Part shown: positions 27,201-41,800 of the stretch, piece by piece
Numbering within the stretch: the first letter of the stretch is position 1
How the letters are laid out: each line of letters starts with the position of its first letter
NCBI GenBank assembly: GCA_038501625.1
Contig: JAZAYU010000003.1
Coordinates: forward strand, 4,540,796-4,604,795
Length of the DNA: 64,000 nucleotides
Direction: 5' to 3'
From: Corbicula japonica
Lineage: Eukaryota; Mollusca; Bivalvia; Venerida; Cyrenidae
Made by a program: the position numbers and the translations under genes
The notes under the pieces: model-generated
Seen by the model: only the letters and a program-made list of their open reading frames with translations
What the model was told of the DNA's origin: nothing
The model's database searches: none

Positions 27201-30200
27201 ACAGAAATTTTATATATAGAAATCATGTGATGACTGATGTACTTTTACGTGAAACATCATGTGACGTCTGTGAATTAGTTAATCTCGAGGAGTTTTAAGG
27301 AGATGATACTAAGCAATGACGCGAAATGGATGTATATATAATATTGTGTTAATTTTATTTAGTATAGTATTCCAACACCTATATGACATTTCTAATTTTT
27401 CAGACTTTTCTTTGGAGATGTGGAAGTCAAACTATGAAATAACCAACACTCCTCTAACAAAAACACAGTTTGACATTCTGACGAATGACCTTGACATTAG
27501 CCAATATTTGCAGAAAACAGCATGTCAAACTACGAAACCAAACTCTTGGATAAACAGTAAATATGTTAAATAGCTATAAATAAAGGAAGAACGGTAAACT
27601 CTTAACCATCCTTTATGTCATAATTCGTCAAGTGTCGACAAGGAAAACAAAAGAGTAACACACGTCAAGACTTTAAAACAAGATTAGAATAAATATGAAG
27701 TTCACTTATCAGGCTATGCACAATTCAAAATCACAGCCTAAAAATACAATCAAAAGCTGATCTATAAAACAAAAGCATACTTGAACTCCGATTGGAATTA
27801 TTGCGTTAAAAAACGCCTTCTCTACACAATACACATTGTGGTAGTGGAAAGAGCTCCTGTATACAAAAAAATCGTCGATATTTATGAGGTCAACATAATA
27901 AATGATTATTTCAAAAGAACGATAATTTGATATAGTTTATATACGGTTTGAACGGTTAATATTGTCACAGGGGAAATTTAACCAAATTTTAGGTAGACTT
28001 GTCGAAACAAAACAAAACATTTAAAATATCGTCAATACTTGAATTATAAACCATATGAACGAGTTTGGAAATTTTCTCGTCTACCTAATTACCAGAATTA
28101 CTTGAAACAAACAGTACGATAAAAAGTTTGAACCTTTATTTATTTATGAAAAAATAATTTTAGATTTTATTTTTTTTACAGTCTTCATGAAATAATCATT
28201 CGTTTTATAAGTTTAAGGTATGATAGAGTTTATGGTTTTGTTTTTATTTCAGTGTGTACACTACCGATTCTTCTTCCCGACCTGTCCAATGATACATCTT
28301 GCAGTATAGATGTCACATGTCTAGCAGTTGACTGTTGTGTACATGTCCAGGAACTCAACAGAAGTTTCAGCTTTTCGCTTCATCTAGACGACTGTGATTT
28401 CCAGCTTACAGCTAGCATTGAAAATCTTACTATGGAAAGAAAATTGTCAGCGTTTGAATTCGGTATTTATGTATAAATTATTGTATATATTAGTTAATAA
28501 AAATAACTATGATAAATATTATATATTAAACACAACCATTCACAATGCTAAGTTAACTATGATAAATACATGTAGCTGTATACTTTTAGGTCAACGGGTG
28601 CAGTTCGACATAGATGGTTTGGCAGTATTGAAGTGAGTAGTTTGGATAAAATTAATAAAATAATTATATTCAATTTTCAAAAAAAAATTAAAAGTATATT
28701 TGGTTATTTATTGAATACAATATAAAATAAGGTGATGTTCAGTTTGTATGTTGGTGTTAAATAATATTTAATTCTAATGAATATCTGACTAGAATTTGAT
28801 TTGAATGCTTCCCGCATTAAAGTGATCGAAATGAAAGTAACTTTAGAATAAATGCCATTAAAAGTAAAATTACGATGCAATATAACCGTTACTCTATCTT
28901 AAATGATCAAATCTGAAATAATTTTCTGAACAATCTGAACTTAGATAAAATTTCCGTTAGCTTCCAAAAAAATTGATTTTTAGAGTGAATTTTTATTTTC
29001 CTTTCTGGAGAAAATTCTATAATTAGTTGAGAATAAATAGAAAAAGATAATGTTGTTTTTTGCCATTTTGCCCCTTTTTGTTTACCGAGCTTGTGAACAT
29101 ATTGCCTTCTGTGACACGGATGTCTGTGTTTTGTTTATAGTTTCCTAATAGGTAATATAGAGAGCAAGAACATGTATTTATTGGACATGACAATAAGCAT
29201 ACACCTACAAGCCAATGGACCTGCAACGTACTCAGCAGTCATACTGGATGACGTACTTGTACCACGAGTTCCCTGTCGTCATGACAGCGACTTCAAAATA
29301 CCAGGTTTTTTGGAATACTTCAATATATCCCTATAATTTACCTGTATCATTTGTTCTACGTGTCCACATATACAGTTATATTTAAGGTGCAAGTTATAGA
29401 CAGAAGTTCATTTCTCTGCTAAAATTTTTCATCTAAGCTGTTGGGGCAGATTTCACTAAAATAAGTTTTAAATGCTTAAAACGTGTGCATAAGAAGCTAT
29501 TTTCTTATTTAGTTTAAAGATATTCTATATGTATTACTTTTTGATCATTCACCTTCAAGTAGGATACAAAAAGAACTTTAACAATGCAACGTGACTCTTG
29601 ATGCCGTTGTTATCCAATTCAATTATAACACGTAGTCACATTAATAAACAACAAATGCAAAGTCCACTGTCATAAATTTTGGCTGACTACAATACAGGTA
29701 TTGTGTTCAGTTTGAACAGACAACAGGTTGTGATGTTTTTCAGCAATTACACGTTATCTAAGCTGTCTACGCTTATATTTGTCGTCTTGAGTATTCTACG
29801 ACTTTCCGCCGTAAAACGGTACAGTGTAATTGTTTTACTTCGTACTACTTGTATAGCATAATCAAAGAGAGGTTGCAGAAATAAAAAAATCGAAATAACT
29901 GAAAAACTTTTGAGTTTTGTTTTGTTTAGGCTTTTCACTTGCGAAATGGAAAAGTGAAATGGGGGTTGCATCAAAACCAATTCACGAGTACACAATGCTT
30001 CAACTGTTTGAATATATTGGACTATCAGATTTCTTGCTTCCCGAGAGATGTTCTCTTCTCAGTGGTATATTAATTGGTAAGTTAATAATTCCTATTGTGT
30101 TTTCTGTAAATTTGCTTTTATGTCAAACACCAGATGATAAATGTTATGCAGTTAGTTTATACCGTCTTTGATACATGTTAGAAATGAAACAATTCGCTTG

Positions 30201-33200
30201 TAATTCTTTCATGTCCTCTATTGGCAGGCATTGATTATTAAAAGTATTCTACAAAAATATTGAGAAATAAAATTATATTATTCAAGTTAACTATAATGCA
30301 GAACTATTAATTTATTTAATCATCAAATAACTCATGGTAAAAATACGGCTTATTCTTGACATTTAGAATGTTAATTATATCATAAATATGAAGTTCGCTC
30401 GAAGCGCTTTTAGTGTCGGGCAAGGCGACTAGGGCAGTGCAAAGCATTGCATGACTTCCCATTCCTTGACAGGTTATATAAGATTTAGTTGTTTTCTTTG
30501 CATATTTTATCCTTTTTTATATATATATTTAGCATATTATGTTTCCTACATTTATTTTGCTCTAGACACAAAGGCTTGTCCCTCTGAAGTGCAGCTGCCA
30601 GAAATCTCTGGTCCAGTTTCCTGCTCACTGCTGGATATTTGTACAGGAATCCGCTGCTGTGCTGCTTCTAGCGAAGTACCTGCCACATTCCTTACTGAGG
30701 TCAGGATCGACGTTTGCGCGGAGAAAATGACTGTTGTCCTGGAAAGACTTACGTTTTCCGTAGACTTCGATAACATAACTTGGGGTATTTATTTCCGAGT
30801 TCTAATAGATTTTTTTTTAATCTGCGCTGAATTTTCATTGCTCTTTGCCATTTCTAAATCAGTTAACTGGCATTTAGTTACAAAGAATATAGAAGTGCAT
30901 TATAAGTGTAAGTGTAATATACCAAAACATAATTATCTATACTTTAAACGCCGATTTATATTTGTTTTAAAAATTGATTTTTCAATATGTATGTTTGCAG
31001 GTCACGTGCAGAAATTCTTTCTGTTTGGAGTTCTACAGGCAGAGTAAGTTTTTAAAAAAAATATGATTGATACTTGAATAGATTTATAAGTGTTTGTTTA
31101 GCCTATGTATATTTGTCTTTTTTTTTGACTGATATTAAATGCAATCTGATCTGACAGGTGTTTTTCAATACACTTACTCGTATAGAAAGCCGTCCCATCC
31201 TCACAACAAACAGCGAAATAGAAAGAGAAAGCATGAAGTCGATACTTTTTATTTTCAGTTATCTTTTAACACAAATAATGAACACACAACTTGAAGATAA
31301 TATGCAAGGTTTTATGTCGTACCTGAGTTCCTTACAATAAAAGAGATTAACTTTCTAAACGTTAGCCAAATGTTGTAGAATGTATATCCAGTGTTTTTGA
31401 GTCTTGTTACCACAGTTGCATCTAGTACAATAATAAATTTAGAAAACAGTATTGTTTTTATTTATTCAGAGTTAAAATGACAGAACTTCTTGAACGAGAA
31501 TTGTACGAATTGAGTGTTTCGATCAAACTTTGCTTTGAGGCCAATGATACATGTGAATCAGTGTTCGAAGTTTTGAAAGATGTACGCATACCAGCTCTAC
31601 CTTGCACGTGGACGGCCGATTTCATAAATCCAGGTTATTTAAGTATAATATAAAATTTATTTATTGCAATGAGAAATGCATTTCATTCTGTATGATTAAC
31701 TTAATTTACTTTACGCATGTCAGAAATACAAACCGATAATGCAATTTTTAACAAGCGAAATAGAGAGCATACTATGCATGAAACGATTTGTTACATTTGT
31801 ATTAATTACAAGTTTAATGTTTATATAAAACAGTCGGTTTCTGTTGCATTTTTACAATAGATCAGAAATTTATGTTCATCTGATATCTGAACTGTTTTAA
31901 GTCCTGCAGTTTAATCAATAATAATTCAAATATTTACTTTAATAACCTGTTTAAGTTAGTATATGTTTCCTATACATACTCTTCCATGAAAATTTAAAAA
32001 AGTATGTTCTTTCAGATTTTAACTTTACAAAGTGGACAGAAGAAATCGGATACGATCTTTCTTCTTCATTGCCAGAAACAGGATTGGACATTTATTTCTC
32101 AGCAATAGGTGTATCTTCATACATGAAGCAACAGCAGTGTAATGTGTCAAATCTACCATATATTCCAGCTGACCTGAACGGATGGATAACAGGTACCTTC
32201 TCTAAATTATCCCAAGTTTCTGTCATCATGACGTCCTGACTTGTAAAATACCAAGCGATAAAAATTTGATGTATGGCAGCTGGTCGTTTGTTCAAATAGC
32301 AAATATACTTTACGCAATATATATTTTTTGGGAAACCTCAGTGTACAAGTGTACTTACGAATAATAATGGTTTAAGCCTTACTTGTTTACCTCTGTCTGA
32401 ACTGAATATTATCCCCTAATTAGGTTCACTTAACCAAAAATACGTTATTAATAAATTGTTCGATGAAGTTATCACTTTGTGTGTTTAAACCCTTAAGTTT
32501 TTTTATTCTATTTCATAAACCCAATTAGTGTTTAAGCGTCGATTTTCAAAACATATAGTGATATATACTTGTTTCTCGCTTAATATGTGTTTTATTAACA
32601 TAATATTGTATTTGATCATTTACAGAATGTACAAACATAAGCACTGTATCACTACCGGAAAGTACAAGATGCTATCTAGATGCTACATGTTCAAGTGTAT
32701 CATGTTGCTCTTACGTCGATATTCTTAGAAGATCGTTTACGACTCTGTTTCGACTAGACCCCTGCTCTCAGACGCTTACTGTTGGTTTGGAGGCTATCGT
32801 TCGGAATATCTCACTGACCACCATTGAATGGGACACTTGGCAACATTTTTATCTGAACGGGTTTCTTAAACTCAGGTGCGTACTTTGTTTTCCGCATTAT
32901 TTTTTTTATATGAAATGTAATTTGTGGTGTTTCTTTCTCACAAAGTAAATAATTAGTAACAACAAATGTGTACACGCTATTGAGCAAATCATTTTGTTTT
33001 ATTTACTTTTAGCTACCACGTTTCAAACCTACCAATACGGAAGAATTACATTGCGAGTGTTAACCTTCAAATTTGTTTGGACATATACAACTGCGTTGTT
33101 GATACACCAATTCTACAGAATGCCATAATACCGTACGAAATCTGCGAATGGAATCCAGGATTTTCAAGACCTGGTGTGTGCACATTTTATTTTTTTATTG

Positions 33201-35780
33201 TCATGATTAAACCAAGTTTGTTAAAATATTACTTGTTTATATGACGAAATACTTGAAGTAAGCGGTGTTATTGAGTTTAACATCGTTTTGTATCGATGCT
33301 TTGACAGTTTATTGCAAGCAATTTTACTGAAAATGAAATAATTACTATAAAACTTAACAAACTCGTTCTCGTACTCCTACTCGAGCAGCTATATTCACAT
33401 ATCTCGTAAAAATATGAATAGTTACTTATAAATGTGTATTTATTGTTCAGATTTCTCGCTATCCGCCTGGAAAGCCGAATTCGGTTTATTGGCAAATGAA
33501 TCTTTGAATGACTTACAACGTCAAATTTTGTTGAAAGACCTTGGAATCGCTTACTACCTTCAAGATCAAGAATGTCACAGTTCAAGCCTAGGAAGTGCAG
33601 CATGTATGTTTTTTGCTTTTATAATGCGCTTTACATAATTCACCAAAAGTGATGTTAAATTGTGAAACTGTTTTTTTTAATTGAATTTCTAAGATTTGTC
33701 ATTTAGGACTCTTGATCTTTTAGCCGTGGACTCTGAAACTGATTGTTTCAGAATTGAGAGTTATTTATACTAGTTCTATCATTTTTTTCTTCGCTTTTTT
33801 ACTTCGGTGATTGACTTAGTAATGAGACCGTTAAGACATTTGCATCAGTGTGTTTATTCAATGAAAATATATTTTCTTGTGTGGTGCATATAAATTTACC
33901 TCTAGCTTTTTAAAATGTTAAATATTGTCTAACAGTTTAGTTGTCTTCATATTAACTGCTTTCAGCGTGCAATGTACCGCCGTCGTTTCCTTCATCGTGT
34001 AGAATTTCAGACGACTGCCTCGGCATTAAATGTTGCAAGTTCTCTGCCATTCTACAAAGGAATCTGTCATACACTCTACATTATGACAAGTGCAATCATG
34101 TTATTAAAACATCCATAGAAACTTTCAATCGCAGCTTGTCCCTCTATGAGTATTCTTACGGTAAGAAATTCTAACATATTTTTCACGATTGCTTCAGTGA
34201 AAGTTTGTTTCTTTGTTATTTCTCTTTACGTAAGATAAGAATAATTACGTTCGTAGCATTATTAGTGTTAACAATAATATGAAATTGTTACATGAATGTG
34301 AAACAATGCCTTCTGTAATATCTAATGAAAAAGCTTCATATTCGGGATAAAATTTTAAAAGTTGTTGTCTGTTGGCGTATCTAGTCAAAATATGTTCTTT
34401 CTTATAATGTGAGATCTGAAAAATAACAATGAAATTGTTTTTTATTTTCTTCTTTTTACGGAAAAAGAATGTTTAAGAGAACGCACAAAAACGCATTGTT
34501 ATGTTGTTTGTAATCTGCTATGATGCTTATATATCTTTTTTTCAGACTCAAACATAACACTTTCCCTATACTCAGTTCTTCGACTGCAGTAAGTAGAATT
34601 TCGTTTGTATAACAAATTCATGTAATGAAATATTAACAAATATACCTTAAACGGACAAGGAAAAACGCATATCGACGGGCAAATCAAAAGTACCTTAATT
34701 GCTGTGTGCCAATTTGTGAGTTTATTTGGTGGTAATAATAAAATTCGTTAGTGGTTAATTGTTGCTTACAGGTTTCTTTCACATTTTGTTCGACACAATC
34801 AATCAAATATATTTTGTTATATATTTTTTACGATTCACTTCATGTCTGTAGGTTATAAAGCTGAGCTGAGACTGGAAACCAGTTTCAAATCTCAAGCATC
34901 TGATTGGCTAAAATGGCGACCAGTCGCCATTTCAGCCAATCAGATGCTTGAGATTTGAGACTGGTTTCCATGCTCAGCTTTATAACCTTGGGCATATGTT
35001 CTTGTTTGTTCATGAAAGCTTAGTCTTGTACTTGACTTTTTTTTGGAAATCTCAATCGTCGTTTATTTTTCTCCGTATATTATATCACATTAACATGATT
35101 TGTATAAGTTTATTATATATTTGTTAGAGGCTATTTAACACGCATTTTTATATTGTCAAACCTTAATTTCAGGTTTGCAATAAGTGTTCTAAATATTTCG
35201 AAGAAACATTCAATATATCTAGAAATCAGTGAATGTTATGAAAGCGGTGACACCTGTAATTCGACAACTCTTGTTTTGGATGGAACGCACTTTTTCAGTT
35301 CACCAGACTGTCCACTATTTAAAGATTATCCGGAAAAAGGTAGTATGTTTTATTTAAGTGAACGATAATACAGTCGAATAGGTAATAAATTGTACAGTTA
35401 AGGATATTATATGGCGCCATAGCAATGATAATAAATATAAAACAGCAAAGAAAAAAGGGAATTATGTATTATTTTACTAGTTTGGCGGTGAAAACTAATT
35501 CTTAGCTATCTAACGGTTTTAACGTTCAGCTCGATTGCATGCAGATGTTTTTATAATAAAAAACGATTTAAACAAATTTCGAGTTTGTTGGCGATTTCGC
35601 AAACAGTAAATTTTCAAAATTAATCCACGCATGCTCATTATTTTCAATAATTTAATATATATTTCAATCGAAAATTTAAAACATTTCTTTGATCAACAGC
35701 GGCAAGATGTAGCCCAGAGTGAAATAGTCAGTACTATTGTTTTAATACTATTTTATTATTATCGTTATTATTTATTTATT

Positions 35781-35822
<42 letters not shown>

Positions 35823-38800
35823 GATGCAAACGAGTAAATATATTGATTCCTATTCAGAATTTTCACTGACTGCCTGGAAGTTATCAAGGAATCTAGGCGA
35901 ACATCCGCTACCAGCTTTTGCAAAACGACTACTTTTCAGTACGCTCGGCATCGGGCAGTACCTCTACGACACTGAATGTACTGTGGATTCACTGGAGGAA
36001 ACAAATGGCTGGCACTACACAGGTTTGTCACCATTTAAACAAAGCACATTGAATTTCAAGTAAATTGATGCTATCCAAGTTAAGTGTCATAAAATACTTT
36101 AAATTCTAAATAAACATTGAGGAGAGAAATAATGTAACACTTTCCCATAAGATCTAGTAGAATGTTGCTATAACGTTCAGTAAAAAGGAAAATATGCATA
36201 AAAGAAATAGCCTAACACAACTTCCCACACTGCAAAAAGGTACAGAGGACAAAAGAGTGCATTGGTTATTAAAATAATGAATTTTATAATTAGGACAAAA
36301 CAAACAACAAGTTAAAAACAAGAACACCAGTGAATAAGGCTGTTGAACGGTGTGTAGCAGCGATTTTTTTCAGTGCCGGTTTGAGCTTAATTCTACAGTG
36401 TAGTGCACCAACTTCACATATACCCCAACAGCTTCTCATATAAACAACATATAACAAGTTGCCTTGGTGAATTAGCTTCAACCCTACATTAACACTGTAA
36501 TTTTGCACGCACAAATGCAAATATAAAAAAAAATTGAATTGCCAATCGAAATGGGAAGGAACATGATAACCTGACTCAGAGCAAGACATGTGGGGTAAAA
36601 TTAGTAAGAATAAAATAAACTGATCGAGCCAATATGTTCTTGCAGTTAATCAGTGATGCTATAGTTGACAGCAGTTAAGCACATACATATATTTGTGTAA
36701 ATATTAAGTTCGTTTGTCCCGAAGGTAGGTAGCGTGAACAGTAATATGCATTTCACAACTGTCCATGAAAATCTCAATCAAACCGAGCACATATCTTCAT
36801 ATTTTTGTGTTCTGTTGCTTTTATAGTGCACTTTTATCTATTTAAATACCATTGCTACAGCTTTTTTGGCGGATTTCGGCTGTAAAAGTCTTCCCGTACA
36901 TTCACTCAGTGATGTTATCATTTACTATCTTTGACAGCATTTGAGCACGATACATATGTTTGTGTAAAAAAATCAGTTGCGCTCGACCCGAAGCTAGGCG
37001 GCGTGGACAGTAGTATGCATTTCTGTCCATGGAAAGACTATCAAACCGAGCCTGCATTTTTTTGTATTTGCCGTGTCGGTGTTTTTCAGTTACTTTTATA
37101 TATACTTAACTATCACAGAAGCGGTGTTCGTGCACTGTGGCAGCTGTTAAATGTCTCCCCATGCATGCAATTGGTGACGTTATCATTTACCATCTTTAAA
37201 ATTAGTTGAGCACGATACATTGTGTGTATTTTTTCTTGTGCCCGAGACAGGGCTAGGTGGCATTCTAGGTAATATTTATTTCAATTACTGTCTTTGAAAG
37301 ACTCAATCAAACCAAGCCAGCCAGAAATATTTAAGTATGTGTCGTGTTTGGTTGCTTTCACTGTTCTTTTTTACATCTTTTCATCTATTTGTCAAGGTAC
37401 TAGAAACCTTTATAATATCTAAAACACCTTCCACAATATTGCAAACAAAGAGGCAAGTAACAGATTAACTGAGCAAAGAAAGTTTTGTAGTTGTACAAGA
37501 ACTAGAGACGGCGATAAATTTATGATTAAGACTCGTTCAGATTGTCGAAATGACGGGAATAATTTTATTTTTAAAACGGGGCAGTCTGGCCTTTTATCGT
37601 TAACGTTCATGAGGTACTTTGATTTTACCAATTATTTTAGCCCTTATGCCATGGCATCGGTGATGTGTATTATCCAAAAACACTATTACAAGGGACATTC
37701 AATGACTAAACGCTCTTTATCACTTTTAATAAAGGATTTATTAATGGACTATCATTGCAATTATATCACACTCTAATTTTCATTTTTCATAATTATTCAG
37801 ATTGTGCACAGTCAGTGATACTTCCAAACATTACGGACAACAATGTCTCCATATCGTGTCATTTACACCAGTCCTGTATGAGAGTGGAGTGCTGTTTCTA
37901 CTTAGATGGCATTTCGACGTCGTTCAGGATATATTTCGAGCTGGATCAATGTGAACTTGTATTCCATGTTGGTGTTGAAAAACTGATCTACAGTATACCA
38001 ATTAGAGAAGCAGTAGACGGTAAACTTCATTTTTACTTCTTAATTGTTATCTTAAAATATTATTATTTTTTACATCCTAAAGTGCTTTTTAAAATGCTTT
38101 TATGTGTGTTTTAATGTTGTCATCTACATTCAAATAAACTATGAGCAAAAGTAATATTATTCAATAACATTTACTCCGACCATTGTGCAACATTTCAGGT
38201 GAATACCACACCATGAGTCTTAATGGATTCTTGCGAACAGAGTAAGTAGGGCCCAAGATTATAAAACTAGGTTTTGAGATCAGTCTCAAATCTCAAGGAT
38301 CTGATTGGCTGAAATGGCGAATGAAATGCTTGAGATTTGAGACTGATCTCCAGATTTAGTTTGATGATCTTGGGCATAGAACTTGTTTTCGTTTAGTAAG
38401 ATAATTAACATAGTTATCAAAATTACTTATCATTGATTATTTAAAACATATTATTCTTTTATCTGGGGACCATACGCCGCTGAATATGGAATGGTATTAA
38501 TCTGAAAATACCACATTGAAGTTTTCATGTTCACCGCCATATGCATACCATCGTTTGGGATGGATCAAATTGTACTCTTTATTTGTATAAATATTAAGTT
38601 GCGCTCCACCCAGGGCTAGGCGGCGTGGGTATTAAGAAGCATTTCCATTACTGCCCATGACCAGGCTCAATCAAACCGAGCCTGCAATAGTTTCATTTTT
38701 GTCGTGGTCGAGGGTCTTCAAAATTCCCTTTTTATCTATTTCATATTCATGGCTGATCTTCATCTACAATATTTTCAGCTTGGTCAGAAAATACATTATA

Positions 38801-41800
38801 AATTTACTAGCAAACAGTGTAGATCTGCATAGATATGTATTTTCAATGTATTGTACAGTAATCTGATTTAGATACACTTCCATTAGATAGTTATTAACTT
38901 AGCAACCAATCAGATGTTCATATTCGATAAAAGTAAATAATATAATTTTTTTTTGTTTTAAAGCAATATAGTTCTTCTAACATTTTTGTTTTGCTTCAAA
39001 TTTTTAACATTTTCTACATTATTTCAAGCTTGTTAGTCAAAATATTATCTGATGATTAAAGCGTTTAAAGCGTTTAAAGAACTCTAAATGTTTGTACTTG
39101 TTTTATTTCTGTCTCGTCCTAGATATCTCATTAACGAAGTTGACAGTAAACATTATTCGTTGAACTTGAAATTGAAAGTGTGCATGGAAAGTGCTTATGA
39201 ATGCAGCCAAGATGTAGAAATATTTAGCGGAACAAGTGTTACAAAGCATGTATGTGACTACGGTTCACACTTCCAGCAGCCGGGTACGTATATCTTGCTT
39301 CTATAAATGAACGTTGTTATATAAGTGGTGAAAAAGTTGGTTATATATTTGTTGCTCTAGTATGTATATGATTATAAAATCGGCAATATTAGCCCAGACA
39401 AGGGTAATAAAACTTTATACTGTATGTAAATTATATGTAAATTATATGTTTTCTGAACGTTTTTTGTCATATGTTTCATATAAGCATTATGCGATGTTTT
39501 GCAGCTTTATCGTGTTTGAAATTGTATTTATGTTAATTTTGTTTTACAGAATTTTCATTACTAGAATGGAAACAAAGCAACGGAATACAAAATAATGCTG
39601 AATTGTCAGAAAAAGAAACAGACAGTCTAACAACGGCTCTCGGTCTTCAATATTTTCTGCAGGAGACACCTTGCAACATGAACTCGATTTACACAACAAG
39701 TAACTACACTTATATATGCCGTCATATCTGCTGTTCGTTAGATCTTTTATTTTATCAACTCCAAACATAAAACGTTAAAAATATATAACATGTATAACGT
39801 CTATATCTATATAACGGTTAAAAGTTGGTTTCACTAAAACGACTGTATATTTCTTTCTTGTTGAAACAGCTAGTTTTGTTGTTCCTTTAGGTTACTCGTT
39901 TAACCATATAAGGTATTCCGAGAGCTGCTTTTATAATGCAATATTCTGCTTCTTTGTAATTTTGTTTAAGTAATGAGTTGTTTACCGCCTTTTCATCCAG
40001 ATAATATAACCTATAATTCTACGGACGGAACATGTGCGGTATCACTTGAGAAAGACAACGTTGCATGCTGTGTGTATTCAAAGATCCTTGGCAGGAACTT
40101 GTGGACGAATGTTTCCTTCCGACCCTGTCACTATGAGTTGGAGATCAATCTCGAAAACATTAATCAAAAATTCAATTTGCTGAATTTTGATTGGGGTAGG
40201 TGACAAGCCATCTATTTTTCATAAAATGTAATATATGTGTCGTTTATATGTTTTCTTCTTTAAAATCTAAAACAAAATATGAATATCTGAAAAAGCCGCA
40301 CTCGGCAAACACAGCCTACCCACACAGACAACTGGACTGGAGATTATAAAGCTGAGATTGGAAACCTAGACTCATATCTCAAGCATCTGATTGACTGGTT
40401 TCCATGCTCAGTTTTATAACCTTGGGCACAGATTGAGAAAACAGCACACGTTTAAGAACACTTCTCCACTCGTGAAAAATACTTATTTCGTAGCTTATTC
40501 TGTAATATTTCATTGATGAAAACAAATAGTCTCTATGTCAACTGTAGTATAGAATATAAAAACAGCCATCACAGCTGATTTAGAGATTAATTAGAAAACT
40601 GCGTTAACCTAGTTTTTAGAAAATAAGCCTATTGTTTTTGGCATGTCATTTAAGACTGCAGTACCCCAAACCCATGTGTTCTTGTGTGATAAATGTGACA
40701 TGCGTTTATTGATTATTTCCTGTTTACCTTCGCACGTGATATAAATATATACTTTTAATACTCTGATATCATATAGGGAAAACATAAATGTTGCATGAAG
40801 TATAGGAAGAAGAAAATTGCATTTTATTACAAATAACAAGAAATAGCTAACATCTTTTAAAAATGAAAGTCGTATGAAAATAGATAATGAGCGAACGTCT
40901 GATAACTCCCCGTACCTTTTTACGTACTAGAGTGGCAACATTTGCATATATAACAAGACATTTCAGATTCTCTAAACTTAATCACTTAACCATCCTTTTC
41001 CACAAATAAAATTATTAAATCCCTTACAATAGTATCATAAAAACATTATCATGTTCGAAACAGTCTTGAAATGAAGCAGTCATGTATTTTGGCTTGACGA
41101 AGAAGCTGGCGTGTTTGGATTTCAGTATTGTGTTATGTTTGAAACGAGTAACAACATGCATTCTTTAATTATGTTATTGTTAAATAACGTTCCGTTTTCA
41201 TGTTTTTATCTTAAACAGAAACACGATTTACAATTTCAATGAAAGGAGTTTGGAATACCAGGTAAATATAAACAGACATTTTAACTATTTTGAGAATATA
41301 TATTTCTAGAGGCAGAATCATTCTTCTTCACAGCCTTAAAAATCTACTATAAATAAATAAAGGAAGACAAACTCGCGTTTCAAGTTCATTTGACTCTTCT
41401 TCAGGTTAATATTATATTATATCAACTTAAAAAATACTAATATACGAAGTGAGATATTGAAAACCTTGCAAATTTAGCTTAAACGCGGGGACACTCAATT
41501 CTTCCAAATGTTATATAATATGCACCGCAACTAGAACCTTTTCGAAATTTATTATTTAAATCATTAACTCCTCACTTGCCTCAGATATTGATTATCTATT
41601 TTGAATGCATGTAAAACAATACTGATATGTTGTATCTTATTTTTATTGGGACTTGAAGTGTTGTGTAATTATGAGCTTTCCGAAATGTAAATAACCTTTG
41701 TGTACTTTCTTTTAGATATATGCTTACGAACGTCCAGTCGAAAAAGGAATTTATCCTTGATGTTGATGTCAAACTGTGCTTCGAGTCAAATACAACAAAA

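Noticed and set aside
30552..30776. Minus-strand frame opposite module 11 exon A
   Set aside because: It is an antisense shadow of a well-supported exon.
31158..31340. Small open frame between modules 11 B and C
   Set aside because: It is intronic, AT-rich and unlike the module family, with no flanking splice sites in phase.
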